From assembly GCF_036084755.1 (NCBI RefSeq), contig NZ_CP107968.1, positions 3,565,501 through 3,629,500 on the forward strand: a DNA stretch of 64,000 nt. Reading direction: 5' to 3'. Each line of letters starts with the position of its first letter. Position 1 is the stretch's first letter. The notes under the pieces are model-generated. The model made no database searches and was not told the origin of the DNA. It was given only the letters and a program-made list of their open reading frames with translations. Origin of the DNA: Streptomyces sp. NBC_00370 (GTDB lineage: Bacteria > Actinomycetota > Actinomycetes > Streptomycetales > Streptomycetaceae). Of the stretch, positions 1 to 8,991 are shown in pieces. A program made the translations under genes and the position numbers.

Positions 1-187
1 GACCTGGCTCACACCATCGGAAGAACCCGCGACCGGCACCGGAAGTACCCACGATCGGCGCACCCAGCGAGCGCCGACACGCCGGGCGACGCAGGGTGAT
101 CGAACAGAGCGCAGTCGGCCCGGGCGCTCCCGTTCGGCCCGGGCAGTCAGGACGGCCGGCTGCCGGTGACCCGAAGGCGGCGACCGT

Positions 188-1486
188 ATGCAGCACACGC
201 GCGGGATACGTGGAGGCTCTCACGGCAGGCACCGCAGGCCCCGTCGGGTCGGCGCGCTCGCCGGACTGGCCGCCCTCACCCTCGCGGCGCTGACGACGGC
301 GAGCGGCACGCTCCCCAACGCCAGTCGCGCCTCCGCAGGGCCCGCCGTGGACAACGACGCGGTGCTCGGCCCGTGCCGGATCGCCTCCACCACGACGACC
401 GTACAGATGTCCGAGGGGCTGCCGACTCCGCCCGGCTACTCGCCCTCCACCGGTACGGTGCACGCCCTCAACCTGATGATCGACTTCCCGGACGCGCCGG
501 GCAAGGGGCGGGCGCTCGACCGGCTCGCGGAATTCTTCCCGCAGACCACGAAGTGGTTCAGGACCAGCTCCTACGGGCGGCTCGACTACCACCCCGAGGC
601 CCCGCTGAAGGACTGGCTGCGCATGCCGAAGGCGTTCTCCGCCTACGGGATCGAGCGCGGCTCACCGTACGAACCCGGCTACCACGACCTCGTCAAGGAC
701 ATCGTGCGCGAGGCCGACTCACGGGTGGACTTCAGCGCGTACGACCTGGTGAACATCCTGGTCACCCCGAACGCGGGGCCCTCGGCGCTGGACACCGTCC
801 TGTCCGTGACGTTCTCGGGGAACGACGACGCCCCGCACGCGGACGGGGTGCCGCTGTCCAACACGTCCTTCGTCTACAGCCGCCAGGACGACGGGTCGGG
901 GTCGTACGCGGAGACCGGCTTTCGGGTGCTGCCGCACGAGAACGGCCATGTCTTCGGCCTGCCCGACCTGTACACCACGGACGGCGGCGGGGCCGTCGGG
1001 CACTGGGACATCATGTCCGAGGACTGGGGCGCCGACAACGACCTGCTGGGCTGGCACAAGTGGAAGCTCGGCTGGCTCGACGACAACCAGATCAACTGCG
1101 CCTCGTCGCCGGGCACCAGCGAGTACACACTGAAGCCGCTGGCCACCCCCGGCGGCTCCAAGCTGATCTTCATACCCGTGTCGGGCCAGTCCGGGTACGC
1201 GGCGGAGGTGCGCACGCGTGCGGGCAACGACGAGGCGGTGTGTGAGCCGGGGGTGCTGATCTACCACGTGGACTCGACCGTGGACACCGGCAGGGGCCCG
1301 GTGAGTATCGAGGACAGCAAGAAGGACAGCGGCGGCTGCACGCGGCTGCCGAACGTGCAGGCGGAACTGTCGGACGCGCCGTACCAGGCGGGCGAGTCGT
1401 TCACGGACGACGACAACCACATCAAGATCACGGTCCTGGCGCAGGAACCGAGCGGGAACTACCGGGTACGTGTGACCCGCTCCTGA
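188..1486 (+). CDS. Secreted M6-type (immune inhibitor A-like) metalloprotease
   Basis: A 432-aa protein with a Sec signal: an Arg-rich N-terminus, a hydrophobic stretch GALAGLAALTLAALTTA at about residues 20-40, then an Ala-rich cleavage region. The zinc-protease motif HExxH reads HENGH at residues 250-254 and is followed by FGLPDLY, typical of the M6 family; the Gly-rich stretch after it and the DIMSEDW turn also fit. It should be exported and degrade extracellular protein. It faces the acyl-CoA ligase gene convergently. The ATG used directly precedes the basic signal-peptide region; the SD-like GAAGG upstream is somewhat distant. The family is seen in the motif; the substrate is unknown. 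Confidence 0.85.
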   Translation: MQHTRGIRGGSHGRHRRPRRVGALAGLAALTLAALTTASGTLPNASRASAGPAVDNDAVLGPCRIASTTTTVQMSEGLPTPPGYSPSTGTVHALNLMIDFPDAPGKGRALDRLAEFFPQTTKWFRTSSYGRLDYHPEAPLKDWLRMPKAFSAYGIERGSPYEPGYHDLVKDIVREADSRVDFSAYDLVNILVTPNAGPSALDTVLSVTFSGNDDAPHADGVPLSNTSFVYSRQDDGSGSYAETGFRVLPHENGHVFGLPDLYTTDGGGAVGHWDIMSEDWGADNDLLGWHKWKLGWLDDNQINCASSPGTSEYTLKPLATPGGSKLIFIPVSGQSGYAAEVRTRAGNDEAVCEPGVLIYHVDSTVDTGRGPVSIEDSKKDSGGCTRLPNVQAELSDAPYQAGESFTDDDNHIKITVLAQEPSGNYRVRVTRS

Positions 1487-1550
1487 GGCCGGTGCGGCGG
1501 CTCGGCGGCTTTGCGACTCGGCGGCTTTGCGGCTTGGCGGCTCGGCCGGG

Positions 1551-3269
1551 TCAGGTGGCGCCCGGCCCGCCCAGGGGCCCGGTCGCGGCGCGTGACGCGG
1601 CGCGCAACTCGCGCTTGAGCACCTTGCCCGTCGCGTTGCGCGGCAGTGGGTCCGCCCGCAGCAGTACGTGCGCCGGCACCTTGAACGGGGCGAGGCTCAG
1701 GGCGCAGTACGCGCGCAGTTCGTCCACCCCCGCCGTGGCGGCCGGCCTGAGCTGCACCACGGCCACGACCTCCTCGCCGAGCACCGGGTGCGGTACGCCG
1801 ACCACGGCCGCTTCGAGGACGTCCGGATGGTCGTACAGCGCGGCCTCGACCTCCACGCAGTACACGTTCTCGCCGCCCCGTACGACCATGTCCTTGATCC
1901 GGTCCACGATGCTGACGCGCCCCTCGCGCACCGTCGCGAGATCGCCCGTCCTGAACCATCCGTCGGGGGTGACCGCCTCCACCGTCGCCTCCGGGTCGCC
2001 CCAGTAGCCCCGTACCAGCGACTGGCCCCTCAGCCACAGCTCCCCCACCTCGCCCGCCTCCAGCGGCGCGCCCGTCGGGTCGACGACGCGGGTCTCCGTG
2101 ACCGGGGTGGGCCGGCCCACGCTGCCGGGAAAGGCGCGGTAGGCGGCGCCGAAGTTGGCCGTCACCCCGCCGCAGGTCTCGGTGAGGCCGTAGCCGTTGC
2201 GCGGTTCGACGCGCTCGCCGTAACGGTCGGTGATCCGGCCCACGAGGCCGGGCGGGGCTGCGGCGCCGCCGGTGTTCAGCATGGCGAGCGTCGGCAGGTC
2301 GTCGTCGGCCGCGACAGCCGCGTCCAGCAGCTGGAGAGCGGTGGACGGGACGCCGGCGAAGTAGGTCACCCGGTGTTCACGGATCAGTTCCAGGGCGCGC
2401 CCCGCGTCCCACTTGCGCATCAGGACGAGCGTCCCGCCCGCCGCCATCACCGAGTAGACGCTGGTGAAGGCCGCCACATGGAAGAAGGGGAACGTCATCA
2501 GGCCGACCGGCGCGGGCCCCTGGCCCGGGATCTCGCCGCGGCCGAGCGCGGCGACGGCGGCGAGGTAGCGGGGGTTCGTCGCCGCGCCCGCCTGGGCGAG
2601 CTGCGTGGCGACCGCGCCCTTCGGCCGGCCCGTCGTGCCGGACGTGTAGATGATCGTGGCGTCGTCCTCGGCCCGTACCTCTACGTCGGGCGGGGCGGCG
2701 GCCGGATCGGGGGCCGGCAGGTCCTCGTACCGCTCGACGCCGTCCTGCGCCTCGTCGTCACGTAGGGCGTGGAAGACCACCGTCCGCGCCCCGGCACTCC
2801 GCGCCCAGCCGCTGACGCGCGGCAGCCGCTCCCCGTCCACCAGCAGCACGCGCGGCTCGCAGTCGGCCAGGGCGTAGCGGAACTCGTCCTCGGTCCACCA
2901 GGCGTTGAGCGGTACGGCGACGAGACCGGCGAGCTGCGTCGCCCAGAAGGCGATCTGCCACTCGGGGTGGTTGCGCATCGCGATGGCGGCGCGGTCGCCG
3001 GGGCGCAGCCCGTACGGGCCGGCGAAGCGGTTGGCGAGCGCGGTGGCGGCGGCGAAGAACTCGCCGTAGGTGTACGTGCGGCTCTCGCCGACGAGGAACG
3101 GCCGGTCGCCGTACGCCCACGTGGCCTCGACGAACTCGCGCAGGGTGCGCGGGCCGCTCTCGTAGATCAGCGAGCCGTCCTCGGCGCGTACGACGGCGAA
3201 GGGCGCGCCGGGTGCGGTCAGCGCGGCGCCGGCCTCGGCTTCGGTGTGGGGCACGGGCACCTGGAGCAC
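1551..3269 (-). CDS. Fatty-acid/acyl-CoA ligase (AMP-forming, ANL superfamily)
   Basis: A 572-aa adenylate-forming enzyme that would activate a carboxylic acid to its acyl-CoA through an acyl-AMP. The core motifs appear in order: P-loop-like IIYTSGTTGRPKG (about residue 205), GYGLTETCGG, GWFRTGDLA, IVDRIKDMVVRGGENVY and the C-terminal PRNATGKVLKREL with the catalytic Lys. No signal or membrane segment is seen, so it is cytosolic. The listed GTG directly abuts an AGGAAG sequence; the GTG three codons downstream (3260) is better spaced and may be the true start. An AAGCGCTT palindrome lies just upstream. The acid substrate cannot be told from sequence. Confidence 0.9.
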   Translation of the reverse strand: MLQVPVPHTEAEAGAALTAPGAPFAVVRAEDGSLIYESGPRTLREFVEATWAYGDRPFLVGESRTYTYGEFFAAATALANRFAGPYGLRPGDRAAIAMRNHPEWQIAFWATQLAGLVAVPLNAWWTEDEFRYALADCEPRVLLVDGERLPRVSGWARSAGARTVVFHALRDDEAQDGVERYEDLPAPDPAAAPPDVEVRAEDDATIIYTSGTTGRPKGAVATQLAQAGAATNPRYLAAVAALGRGEIPGQGPAPVGLMTFPFFHVAAFTSVYSVMAAGGTLVLMRKWDAGRALELIREHRVTYFAGVPSTALQLLDAAVAADDDLPTLAMLNTGGAAAPPGLVGRITDRYGERVEPRNGYGLTETCGGVTANFGAAYRAFPGSVGRPTPVTETRVVDPTGAPLEAGEVGELWLRGQSLVRGYWGDPEATVEAVTPDGWFRTGDLATVREGRVSIVDRIKDMVVRGGENVYCVEVEAALYDHPDVLEAAVVGVPHPVLGEEVVAVVQLRPAATAGVDELRAYCALSLAPFKVPAHVLLRADPLPRNATGKVLKRELRAASRAATGPLGGPGAT

Positions 3270-3281
3270 CTTCCTAGGCCT

Positions 3282-3289
3282 AAGCGCTT
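3282..3289. promoter_or_regulatory. AAGCGCTT palindrome, possible TetR-type operator
   Basis: The perfect palindrome AAGCGCTT, in the context TAAGCGCTTGCTCA, sits about 13 bp upstream of the acyl-CoA ligase start. Similar AGCAAGCGCTT sequences are common before actinobacterial fatty-acid catabolism genes controlled by TetR-family repressors. The palindrome is seen; the regulator is inferred. Confidence 0.4.
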
Positions 3290-3370
3290 GCTCAGTGACC
3301 CGGTGACGCTATGCCCGCGCCCGGTACGCGGTCAACCGGGCACGGGCACGGCGTCACAGCCCCTTACCTA

Positions 3371-3430
3371 CCGATCACTTGCACTTGCCGGTCACACTTG
3401 CCGATCACTGCCGATCACTGCCGATCACTT
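3371..3430. repeat. Short direct repeats of CCGATCACT
   Basis: CCGATCACT occurs at 3371, 3401, 3411 and 3421, the last three as a perfect 10-bp tandem. The array overlaps the stop codon of the isochorismatase-like gene and fills the gap before the acyl-CoA ligase promoter. Probably replication slippage. Confidence 0.8.
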
Positions 3431-4006
3431 GCCGACGGTCGCGACCCACTCGTCCACCGTCACGACGTCCGCCTGGCGCGGGAACACCTTGTCGGTGAGC
3501 ACCCGGTGCACCTCGGGGTCGGAGTCGAGGCAGCCGTCCTCCAGCACCGTGAGGCCGAAGTCGAGGTCGGAGGCCTGGCGGAGGGTCGACAGGACGACAC
3601 CGCTGGTCGCGATGCCGGTGAGGACGAGCTGGTCGATCTCCCCGGCGCGCAGCACGAGATCGAGATCGCTGCCCGCGAAGGCGCTGACCCGCTTCTTCGT
3701 GACGACGACGTCACCCGGGCGCGGCGCGACATCGGGGTGGATCTGCGCCTGCGGATCGTCGTCCGTGAAACCGCCCGGCGCACCGGAGGCCGCGACGTGC
3801 GCGGCGACCGCCCCGAACGTCTTGTTGCGGGCGCTGACCTCGGGGTGCCCCTGCCGGAAGCCGACCACGACGTACACCACCGGGATGTCGGCGGCGCGGG
3901 CCGCGTCGACGGCCCGGCGCAGCCGTGGCAGATAGCCGGCGTCCCCGTCGAACCGGTCCGTGATGCCGCGCTGGACGTCCATCACGAGGAGGGCGCTTTT
4001 CGCCAT
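3425..4006 (-). CDS. Isochorismatase-like hydrolase lacking the usual Cys
   Basis: A 193-aa protein of the isochorismatase/cysteine-hydrolase fold: ALLVMDVQRGI at the N-terminus supplies the catalytic Asp, and VVVTKKRVSAFAGSDLD the Lys region. Where amidases of the family carry the nucleophilic Cys (GVxTxxCV), this protein reads GIATSGVVLST, with Gly at that position. Members without the Cys, such as isochorismatases EntB and PhzD, hydrolyse vinyl ethers rather than amides, so an amidase role is unlikely. It is the last gene of a leftward operon with the MarR regulator and MFS exporter, overlapping the exporter by 25 nt. Substrate unknown. Confidence 0.8.
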   Translation of the reverse strand: MAKSALLVMDVQRGITDRFDGDAGYLPRLRRAVDAARAADIPVVYVVVGFRQGHPEVSARNKTFGAVAAHVAASGAPGGFTDDDPQAQIHPDVAPRPGDVVVTKKRVSAFAGSDLDLVLRAGEIDQLVLTGIATSGVVLSTLRQASDLDFGLTVLEDGCLDSDPEVHRVLTDKVFPRQADVVTVDEWVATVGK

Positions 4007-5886
4007 TTGGGCTGTCCTTTCTCATTCTTGCCCGGGTCCTTGCCCGGGTTCTGGTCCGGGCCCTGGTCCGGGCCCTGGTCCGGGCCCTGGCCCGAGGGAG
4101 GCTGCTGGTCGGCACGCTGGTGCCCACCGCGCAGCAGGGAGGCGACCGCGGCGACCAGAGCCATGCCCGCGGCCACGCTGAAGACGATCACGAGTCCGTC
4201 GTGGAAAGGACCCGAGACCAGTTGGGGGAAGAAGCTGTGCCCGGTCAGCTTGGTGACCTGGGCGTGCGAGAGCTTGTCCAGCACTCCGCTCGGCGCCAGC
4301 AGATGTCCGATCGGGTTGTCGCCGAGGAAGGTCGCGAAGAGGGTGCTCACCGGTGGCAGCGACGCGACCTGGTCCGCCGTCGCCGCCGGTACCCCCTGGG
4401 CCTGGAGGCCTGAGTTGAGGGTGTGCGGCAACGAGGAGGCGAGGCCGGAGATCATCAGCGAGAAGAACACACCGATCGACAGCGCCGTACCGGAGTTCTG
4501 GAACGTGGAGCGCATCCCGGAGGCGACCCCGCGGTACTCCGGCTGGACACTGCCCATGATCGCCGAGGTGTTGGGCGAGGAGAACATCCCCTGCCCGAGC
4601 CCGTTGAGCAGCAACAGCGCGGCGAACAGGTAGTAGTTGAAGTTCACCGGCAGGGTGAGCAGCCCCCCGAACGAGGCCGCGACCAGCAGCAGCCCGCCGG
4701 TCGAGAACAGCCGGGCGCCGAAGCGGTCCGACAGGTAGCCGCTCACCGGGCCCGCGATCAGGAACCCGACCGTGAGCGGCAGCATCGCGACGCCGGCCCA
4801 CAGCGGGGTGTCCTCGAAGTCGTAGCCGTGCAGCGGCAGCCAGATGCCCTGGAGCCAGATGATCAGCATGAACTGGAGCCCGCCGCGGGCGATGGCGGTC
4901 AGCAGCGCGGCGAGGTTGCCGGCGGCGAACGCCCGCACCCGGAACAGCGCGAGCTGGAACATCGGCTCCTTGACCCGCGTCTCCACGAAGCAGAACACGA
5001 TCAGCAGGAAGATCCCGCCGAAGATCCCGCCCAGCACCATGGGGTTGGACCAGCCGGTCGCGTTCCCGCCGTACGGCTGGATGCCGTACGTGATCGCGGC
5101 GAGCAGGATGCCCGTGCCCGCGGTGAAGGTGACATTGCCGAACCAGTCGATCCGGCCCGGTTTGCGGGTGCCGGTCTCGCGCAGGCTGCGGTACGACCAG
5201 ATGGAGCCGATCACACTGATCGGGACGCTGACCCAGAACACCGCACGCCAGTCGACGACGGCGAGCAGCCCGCCGGCGAGCAAACCGAGGAACTGTCCCG
5301 CCAGTGCGGTGACCTGGTTGATGCCGAGCGCCATGCCGCGCTGCCCGGACGGGAAGGCGTCCGTGAGGATGGCGGCGGAGTTCGCCGTCAGCATCGAGCC
5401 GCCGACGGCCTGCACCACCCGCCACAGGATCAGCCAGAGCGCGCCGCTGCCGCCTTTGAACGGGTCGAGCGACAGGGCGATCGAGGCGCAGGCGAAGATC
5501 ACGAAGCCGAGGTTGTACATCTTGACGCGGCCGAACATGTCCCCGAGCCGGCCCAGTACGACGACGAGCACGGCCGAGACGAGCAGATAGCCCAGGATCA
5601 TCCAGAGCAGATAGCCGATGTTCCCCGGCGCGAGCGGGTCGAGGTCGATCCCCCGGAAGATCGCCGGCAGCGAGATGATCACGATGGAGCTGTCCATCGT
5701 GGCGATCAGGACGCCGAGGGTGGTGTTGGACAGCGCCACCCACTTGTAGCGGTCGGTGACGGGCCCCCGGGCCGCTTCCCTGGCGGCGCGGCCCTTCGGC
5801 CGGGGGCCCTTGCCCTCGGGGCCCTCGCTGCCGGGGCTCTTGCCGTCGGGGCCCTTGCCGCCGGGGCCCTTGCGCTCGGCCGTCAC
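3982..5886 (-). CDS. MFS drug exporter, DHA2 (EmrB/QacA) family, 14 TM
   Basis: A 634-aa integral membrane protein with the DHA2 pattern: DSSIVIISLPAI in TM1, then LGRLGDMFGRVKMY (motif A), and about 14 hydrophobic segments. It should expel drugs or metabolites using the proton gradient. Both termini are odd. The N-terminus is a charged Gly/Lys/Pro repeat (GPGGKGPDGKSPGSEGP) and the C-terminus repeats DQGP, mirrored in DNA as near-identical tracts at 4036-4090 and 5800-5875. The GTG start shares GTGA with the MarR stop, so translation is coupled, and MarR probably controls it. Confidence 0.9.
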   Translation of the reverse strand: MTAERKGPGGKGPDGKSPGSEGPEGKGPRPKGRAAREAARGPVTDRYKWVALSNTTLGVLIATMDSSIVIISLPAIFRGIDLDPLAPGNIGYLLWMILGYLLVSAVLVVVLGRLGDMFGRVKMYNLGFVIFACASIALSLDPFKGGSGALWLILWRVVQAVGGSMLTANSAAILTDAFPSGQRGMALGINQVTALAGQFLGLLAGGLLAVVDWRAVFWVSVPISVIGSIWSYRSLRETGTRKPGRIDWFGNVTFTAGTGILLAAITYGIQPYGGNATGWSNPMVLGGIFGGIFLLIVFCFVETRVKEPMFQLALFRVRAFAAGNLAALLTAIARGGLQFMLIIWLQGIWLPLHGYDFEDTPLWAGVAMLPLTVGFLIAGPVSGYLSDRFGARLFSTGGLLLVAASFGGLLTLPVNFNYYLFAALLLLNGLGQGMFSSPNTSAIMGSVQPEYRGVASGMRSTFQNSGTALSIGVFFSLMISGLASSLPHTLNSGLQAQGVPAATADQVASLPPVSTLFATFLGDNPIGHLLAPSGVLDKLSHAQVTKLTGHSFFPQLVSGPFHDGLVIVFSVAAGMALVAAVASLLRGGHQRADQQPPSGQGPDQGPDQGPDQNPGKDPGKNEKGQPKWRKAPSS

Positions 5887-6305
5887 AGCCGCTCCGCCAG
5901 CCGGTCGAGCAACGGCAGTACGCCCCGCAGCGCAGCGCGCTCGTCGTCGGTGAACTCCTCGTTCAGGACGGTGGTGAGCCGCTGGACGGACTCGGAGCGC
6001 CGGTCGATCAGCACCTTGCGGCCCTGGTCGGTCACCGTCATCACGGCGCGGCGGCCGTCGGCGGCGTCCGGGGTGCGCAGGACGAGCCCGCGCTCCTCCA
6101 GTGCGGCGAGCGTCGTCGCCATCGCCTGCGGACGTACCCGTTCGAGGTCGGCGAGGGAGCCGGGGGAATCGGCGCCGTCCCGGCTGAGCCGGGAGAGCAC
6201 GGACACCTCGGAGAGGGTCACGTCGCCGACGGCGTGCTTCTGGCGCAGCCGCCGGGCGATCCGGGCGACGGACAGGCGGAGCGCCGCTCCAATCTCTTCA
6301 TCCAT
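5883..6305 (-). CDS. MarR-family transcriptional regulator
   Basis: About 140 aa with the MarR winged helix: VGDVTLSEVSVLSRLSRDG, then RPQAMATTLAALEERGLVLR as recognition helix and DAADGRRAVMTVTDQG as wing. A longer reading from a TTG at 6329 adds only a leucine run, so the ATG at 6305 (MDEEIG) is chosen. It is the first gene of the operon with the MFS exporter (4-nt overlap) and isochorismatase-like hydrolase. It likely represses this operon and releases on binding a phenolic or drug ligand. An inverted repeat just upstream is a candidate operator. Confidence 0.85.
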   Translation of the reverse strand: MDEEIGAALRLSVARIARRLRQKHAVGDVTLSEVSVLSRLSRDGADSPGSLADLERVRPQAMATTLAALEERGLVLRTPDAADGRRAVMTVTDQGRKVLIDRRSESVQRLTTVLNEEFTDDERAALRGVLPLLDRLAERL

Positions 6306-6307
6306 AA

Positions 6308-6343
6308 GTAGTAACAATAGGCTTATCAAGAGAACGTAACTAC
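6308..6343. promoter_or_regulatory. Inverted repeat upstream of the MarR gene
   Basis: GTAGTAAC (6308-6315) and GTAACTAC (6336-6343) are inverted copies with one mismatch, 28 bp centre to centre, in an AT-rich stretch directly upstream of the MarR ATG. Likely the promoter region with an autoregulatory operator. Confidence 0.45.
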
Positions 6344-6398
6344 CTCGACACCACCGAAGCGGCGCCGAGGTCAGCTACGTGCGGCGATACGTCCCCCG

Positions 6399-7736
6399 TT
6401 ACGACTGCTGGAGCAGCTTGAACGACTGGGCCGCCGAGCCGTCACAGGCACGCTGGACGAGCTGCACACCGTCCGCCGCGCTCGCCGGGGCGCTGAGGCA
6501 CTTGCCCGTGGCGCGGGTGGTGAAGTGGTAGGCGCCGGAGGACTCGGCCACCGCCTTCCACTGCTGGTTGGTGCCGCCGGAGTAACTCCACAGCTGGAGC
6601 GGCGCGTTGTCGGCCGTGGACACGTTGGTGACGTCGATGACCTGCTGCGGGTCGGCCCGGACACCGATCCGCGAGAAGCCGCCGTCCGTGGCGCGCACCT
6701 GGTACTGCTGCGCCTGGGTGCCGTTGCAGGCGTACTGCTGGACGGGGGTGCCGTTGGCGGTGGCGGCGGCCTTCGCGTCCACGCACTTGCCGTTGCCGCT
6801 GTTCACCAGCGAGTACCAGGCGGTCTCGGATATCGGCCCGGACGGCGGCGTCGTACCGCCGTCGCCCACCGATCCCGTACCGAGCCACTTGAGGCTGTCG
6901 ACGAGGAACTTGTTCTGGGTGGCGCTGGCGAACGTGGACGAGAGCCGTTGGTTGGTGCTGTAGTTCATGTCGTTGTGCCCGAAGTTGGCGTACACCATCT
7001 TGTAGTTGGTGTTGGTCCACAGGATCGGGTAGTAGCCGCTGGTCCAGTCCTGGTTGGGGTCGGTGCCGAGCGGGAAGCTCACCGGGTCGACGGACGCCAG
7101 GATCTTGATGTTCGGGTTCTGCCTGAGGTCGTTGCTCCAGCTGTACCACTCGCTGACGGCGGAGGTGAACGTCGCGGGCAGCCCGGCGGTGTTGGGCAGC
7201 GAGTGGTCCTCGACCTTCAGCGTCGCGGCCTCCGGGCCCCAGGTGTTGGTCTGGAAGTTGCCCGAGCCGAGGAACTCGTTGTAGTACCAGGGCCACTCGC
7301 CGGCGTCGGTGGTGAAGGCGGAGACGTGGAAGCCCATCCAGCCGCCGCCGTTACGCATGTACTGCTCGAACCCGGCGCGCTGGGCGGCGGTGTGCGGGGC
7401 GTTGTCGAGGAACAGCACGACCTGGTACTGGGCGAGGGTGCTCGCGTTGGTGAGCTGGTCCCAGTTGTTGGTGGCGGTGTACGAGAAGTTGTTGGCGGCC
7501 GCCGTCTGCGGGAACCACGCGTTGGCTTCCTTGACGAAGTCGATGTGGGCGGCGTCGTACGTACCGTCGTAGAAGGCCAGCACCTTGAACGCGGGTGCGG
7601 CCGGGGCGGCTTGCGCCGCGACGGCCCCGCCGCCGGTGGTGGCGGTGGCGACCAGGCCGAGCAGCCCGGCCAGCAGTGCGAGCAGCAGCGGGCGGGCCTT
7701 CCTGGGGCGAGGTCTGTTCCAGCTGTTCCTGATCAT
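6399..7736 (-). CDS. Secreted ThuA-domain protein with ricin-type lectin domain
   Basis: About 445 aa. A signal peptide (MIRNSW, basic run, PLLLALLAGLLGLVATA) is followed by a ThuA-like domain (FKVLAFYDGTYDAAHIDF; GWMGFHVSAF; NFGHNDMNYS near its end) to about residue 300, a short Gly/Thr linker, then a ricin B-type beta-trefoil with repeated Q-x-W-like turns (QQYQV, NQQWKAV, AQSFKLL). ThuA domains are linked to trehalose or other sugar use, and the lectin domain should bind polysaccharide, so an extracellular carbohydrate role is inferred. A longer reading begins at 7835, but the ATG at 7736 starts the signal peptide and has a GAAGGG upstream. Expressed alone from a good promoter. Confidence 0.85.
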   Translation of the reverse strand: MIRNSWNRPRPRKARPLLLALLAGLLGLVATATTGGGAVAAQAAPAAPAFKVLAFYDGTYDAAHIDFVKEANAWFPQTAAANNFSYTATNNWDQLTNASTLAQYQVVLFLDNAPHTAAQRAGFEQYMRNGGGWMGFHVSAFTTDAGEWPWYYNEFLGSGNFQTNTWGPEAATLKVEDHSLPNTAGLPATFTSAVSEWYSWSNDLRQNPNIKILASVDPVSFPLGTDPNQDWTSGYYPILWTNTNYKMVYANFGHNDMNYSTNQRLSSTFASATQNKFLVDSLKWLGTGSVGDGGTTPPSGPISETAWYSLVNSGNGKCVDAKAAATANGTPVQQYACNGTQAQQYQVRATDGGFSRIGVRADPQQVIDVTNVSTADNAPLQLWSYSGGTNQQWKAVAESSGAYHFTTRATGKCLSAPASAADGVQLVQRACDGSAAQSFKLLQQS

Positions 7737-7816
7737 CGGGCGACGACCCTTCTTCACACATGGGGGGTGTGTCATGCCCATGCCAATCACTGACGGAGTG
7801 ACATGGCTCACTCGTG

Positions 7817-7845
7817 ATTTAAGAAGTGAAGGCATCGCGTGTCAA
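7817..7845 (-). promoter_or_regulatory. Sigma-70-like promoter of the ThuA/lectin gene
   Basis: On the minus strand TTGACA (7845-7840) is separated by exactly 17 nt from TTAAAT (7822-7817), giving a leader of about 75 nt before the ATG at 7736. A TCACT-N5-AGTGA inverted repeat (7787-7801) lies just past the likely start and could be an operator. Confidence 0.6.
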
Positions 7846-7897
7846 GGCTTTGGTATGGACCAATAAGTCGAAGACGCTGGTCACCCGCGCGCGCCGG

Positions 7898-8863
7898 TCA
7901 CGCGGCGGCCAGCAGCGCCGCGTACCGGTCGAGGTCGATGTTGCCGCCGCTGATCACCACACCGACCCGCTGCCCACGCAACTCGTCGGCCGCCCCGCGC
8001 ACGGCGGCGAACCCGAGACAGCCGGTGGGCTCCACGACGAGCTTCATGTACGTGGCGAAGGCCCGCATGGCGTCGACGAGTTCGTCGTCGGTCACGGTGC
8101 GGATGTCGGTGACCGCATGGCGGATGATCTCGAAGGTGTGCTCGCCCAGATGCTGGGTCTGCGCGCCGTCCGCGATGGTCTTCGGCGTCTCGATCCGCAC
8201 GAGACGCCCCTGCCGCAACGACTGCCGCCCGTCGTCGCCGGCCGCCGGCTCGACCCCGTACAACCGGCACCCCGGCGCGACCTCGCGCGCCACCAGCGCC
8301 GTACCCGACAGCAGCCCGCCACCGCCGAGCGGCACGAACAGCGCGTCCAACTCACCGACCTCGGCGAACAGTTCACGGGCGACGGTGCCCTGCCCCGCGA
8401 TCACATGCGGATGGTCGAACGGCGGGACGAACGTCAGCCCGCGCTCATCGGCGAGCGCGCGCGTGATCTCCACGACGTCCTCGGTGTACCGGTCGTACGG
8501 GACGACCTGGCCGCCGTACGCCTTGGTCGCGGCGATCTTCGACGCGGGGCCGTCGTGCGGCATGACGATGGTCGCGGGAATGCCCAGCAGCTGCGCGGAG
8601 AGCGCGACCGCCTGGGCGTGGTTCCCCGACGAATAGGCCACCACCCCGGCCTTCCGCTGCTCGGGGCTGAACTGCGCGAGCGCGTTGTACGCCCCACGGA
8701 ACTTGAACGCGCCGACGCGCTGGAAGTTCTCACACTTGAACACCACGTCGGCGCCGAGCTGTTCGTTGAGCAGCCGCGACCGCAACACGGGCGTCCGGTG
8801 CACCACGGAAGCCCCGCGCACCGCCGCGGCCTCCACGTCCCGAAAGGTCGGTGCCTGCACCAT
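7898..8863 (-). CDS. Threonine dehydratase-like PLP enzyme (serine/threonine ammonia-lyase or racemase group)
   Basis: A 321-aa fold-type II PLP enzyme. The lysine that binds PLP lies in FKFRGAYN and the phosphate-binding loop in PLGGGGLLSG; SSGNHAQAVAL is also characteristic. There is no C-terminal ACT domain, so it is the short catabolic form rather than feedback-regulated IlvA. It may deaminate Thr/Ser, racemise Ser, or dehydrate hydroxyaspartate; sequence alone does not decide. The ATG at 8863 (MVQAPTFRD) follows GAGGAG at good spacing and is preferred to one 10 codons upstream. It is the last host gene before the tRNA and the integrated elements. Confidence 0.85.
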   Translation of the reverse strand: MVQAPTFRDVEAAAVRGASVVHRTPVLRSRLLNEQLGADVVFKCENFQRVGAFKFRGAYNALAQFSPEQRKAGVVAYSSGNHAQAVALSAQLLGIPATIVMPHDGPASKIAATKAYGGQVVPYDRYTEDVVEITRALADERGLTFVPPFDHPHVIAGQGTVARELFAEVGELDALFVPLGGGGLLSGTALVAREVAPGCRLYGVEPAAGDDGRQSLRQGRLVRIETPKTIADGAQTQHLGEHTFEIIRHAVTDIRTVTDDELVDAMRAFATYMKLVVEPTGCLGFAAVRGAADELRGQRVGVVISGGNIDLDRYAALLAAA

Positions 8864-8991
8864 CGCCGCCACACTCCTCGCACTCCGCCCCACCGGCCTC
8901 CGACCCTACCGACCCCCCGGGCCAGCGCCCGGACCCCCCAGCCACCCCCGAACATCCGCTAACCTGTCCCCGGAGGCTTCCACGAAGCCCC

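Noticed and set aside
4423..6339. Long plus-strand frame opposite the MFS/MarR genes
   Set aside because: Arg/Glu/Gln-rich antisense shadow typical of GC-rich DNA; the minus strand has clear family motifs.
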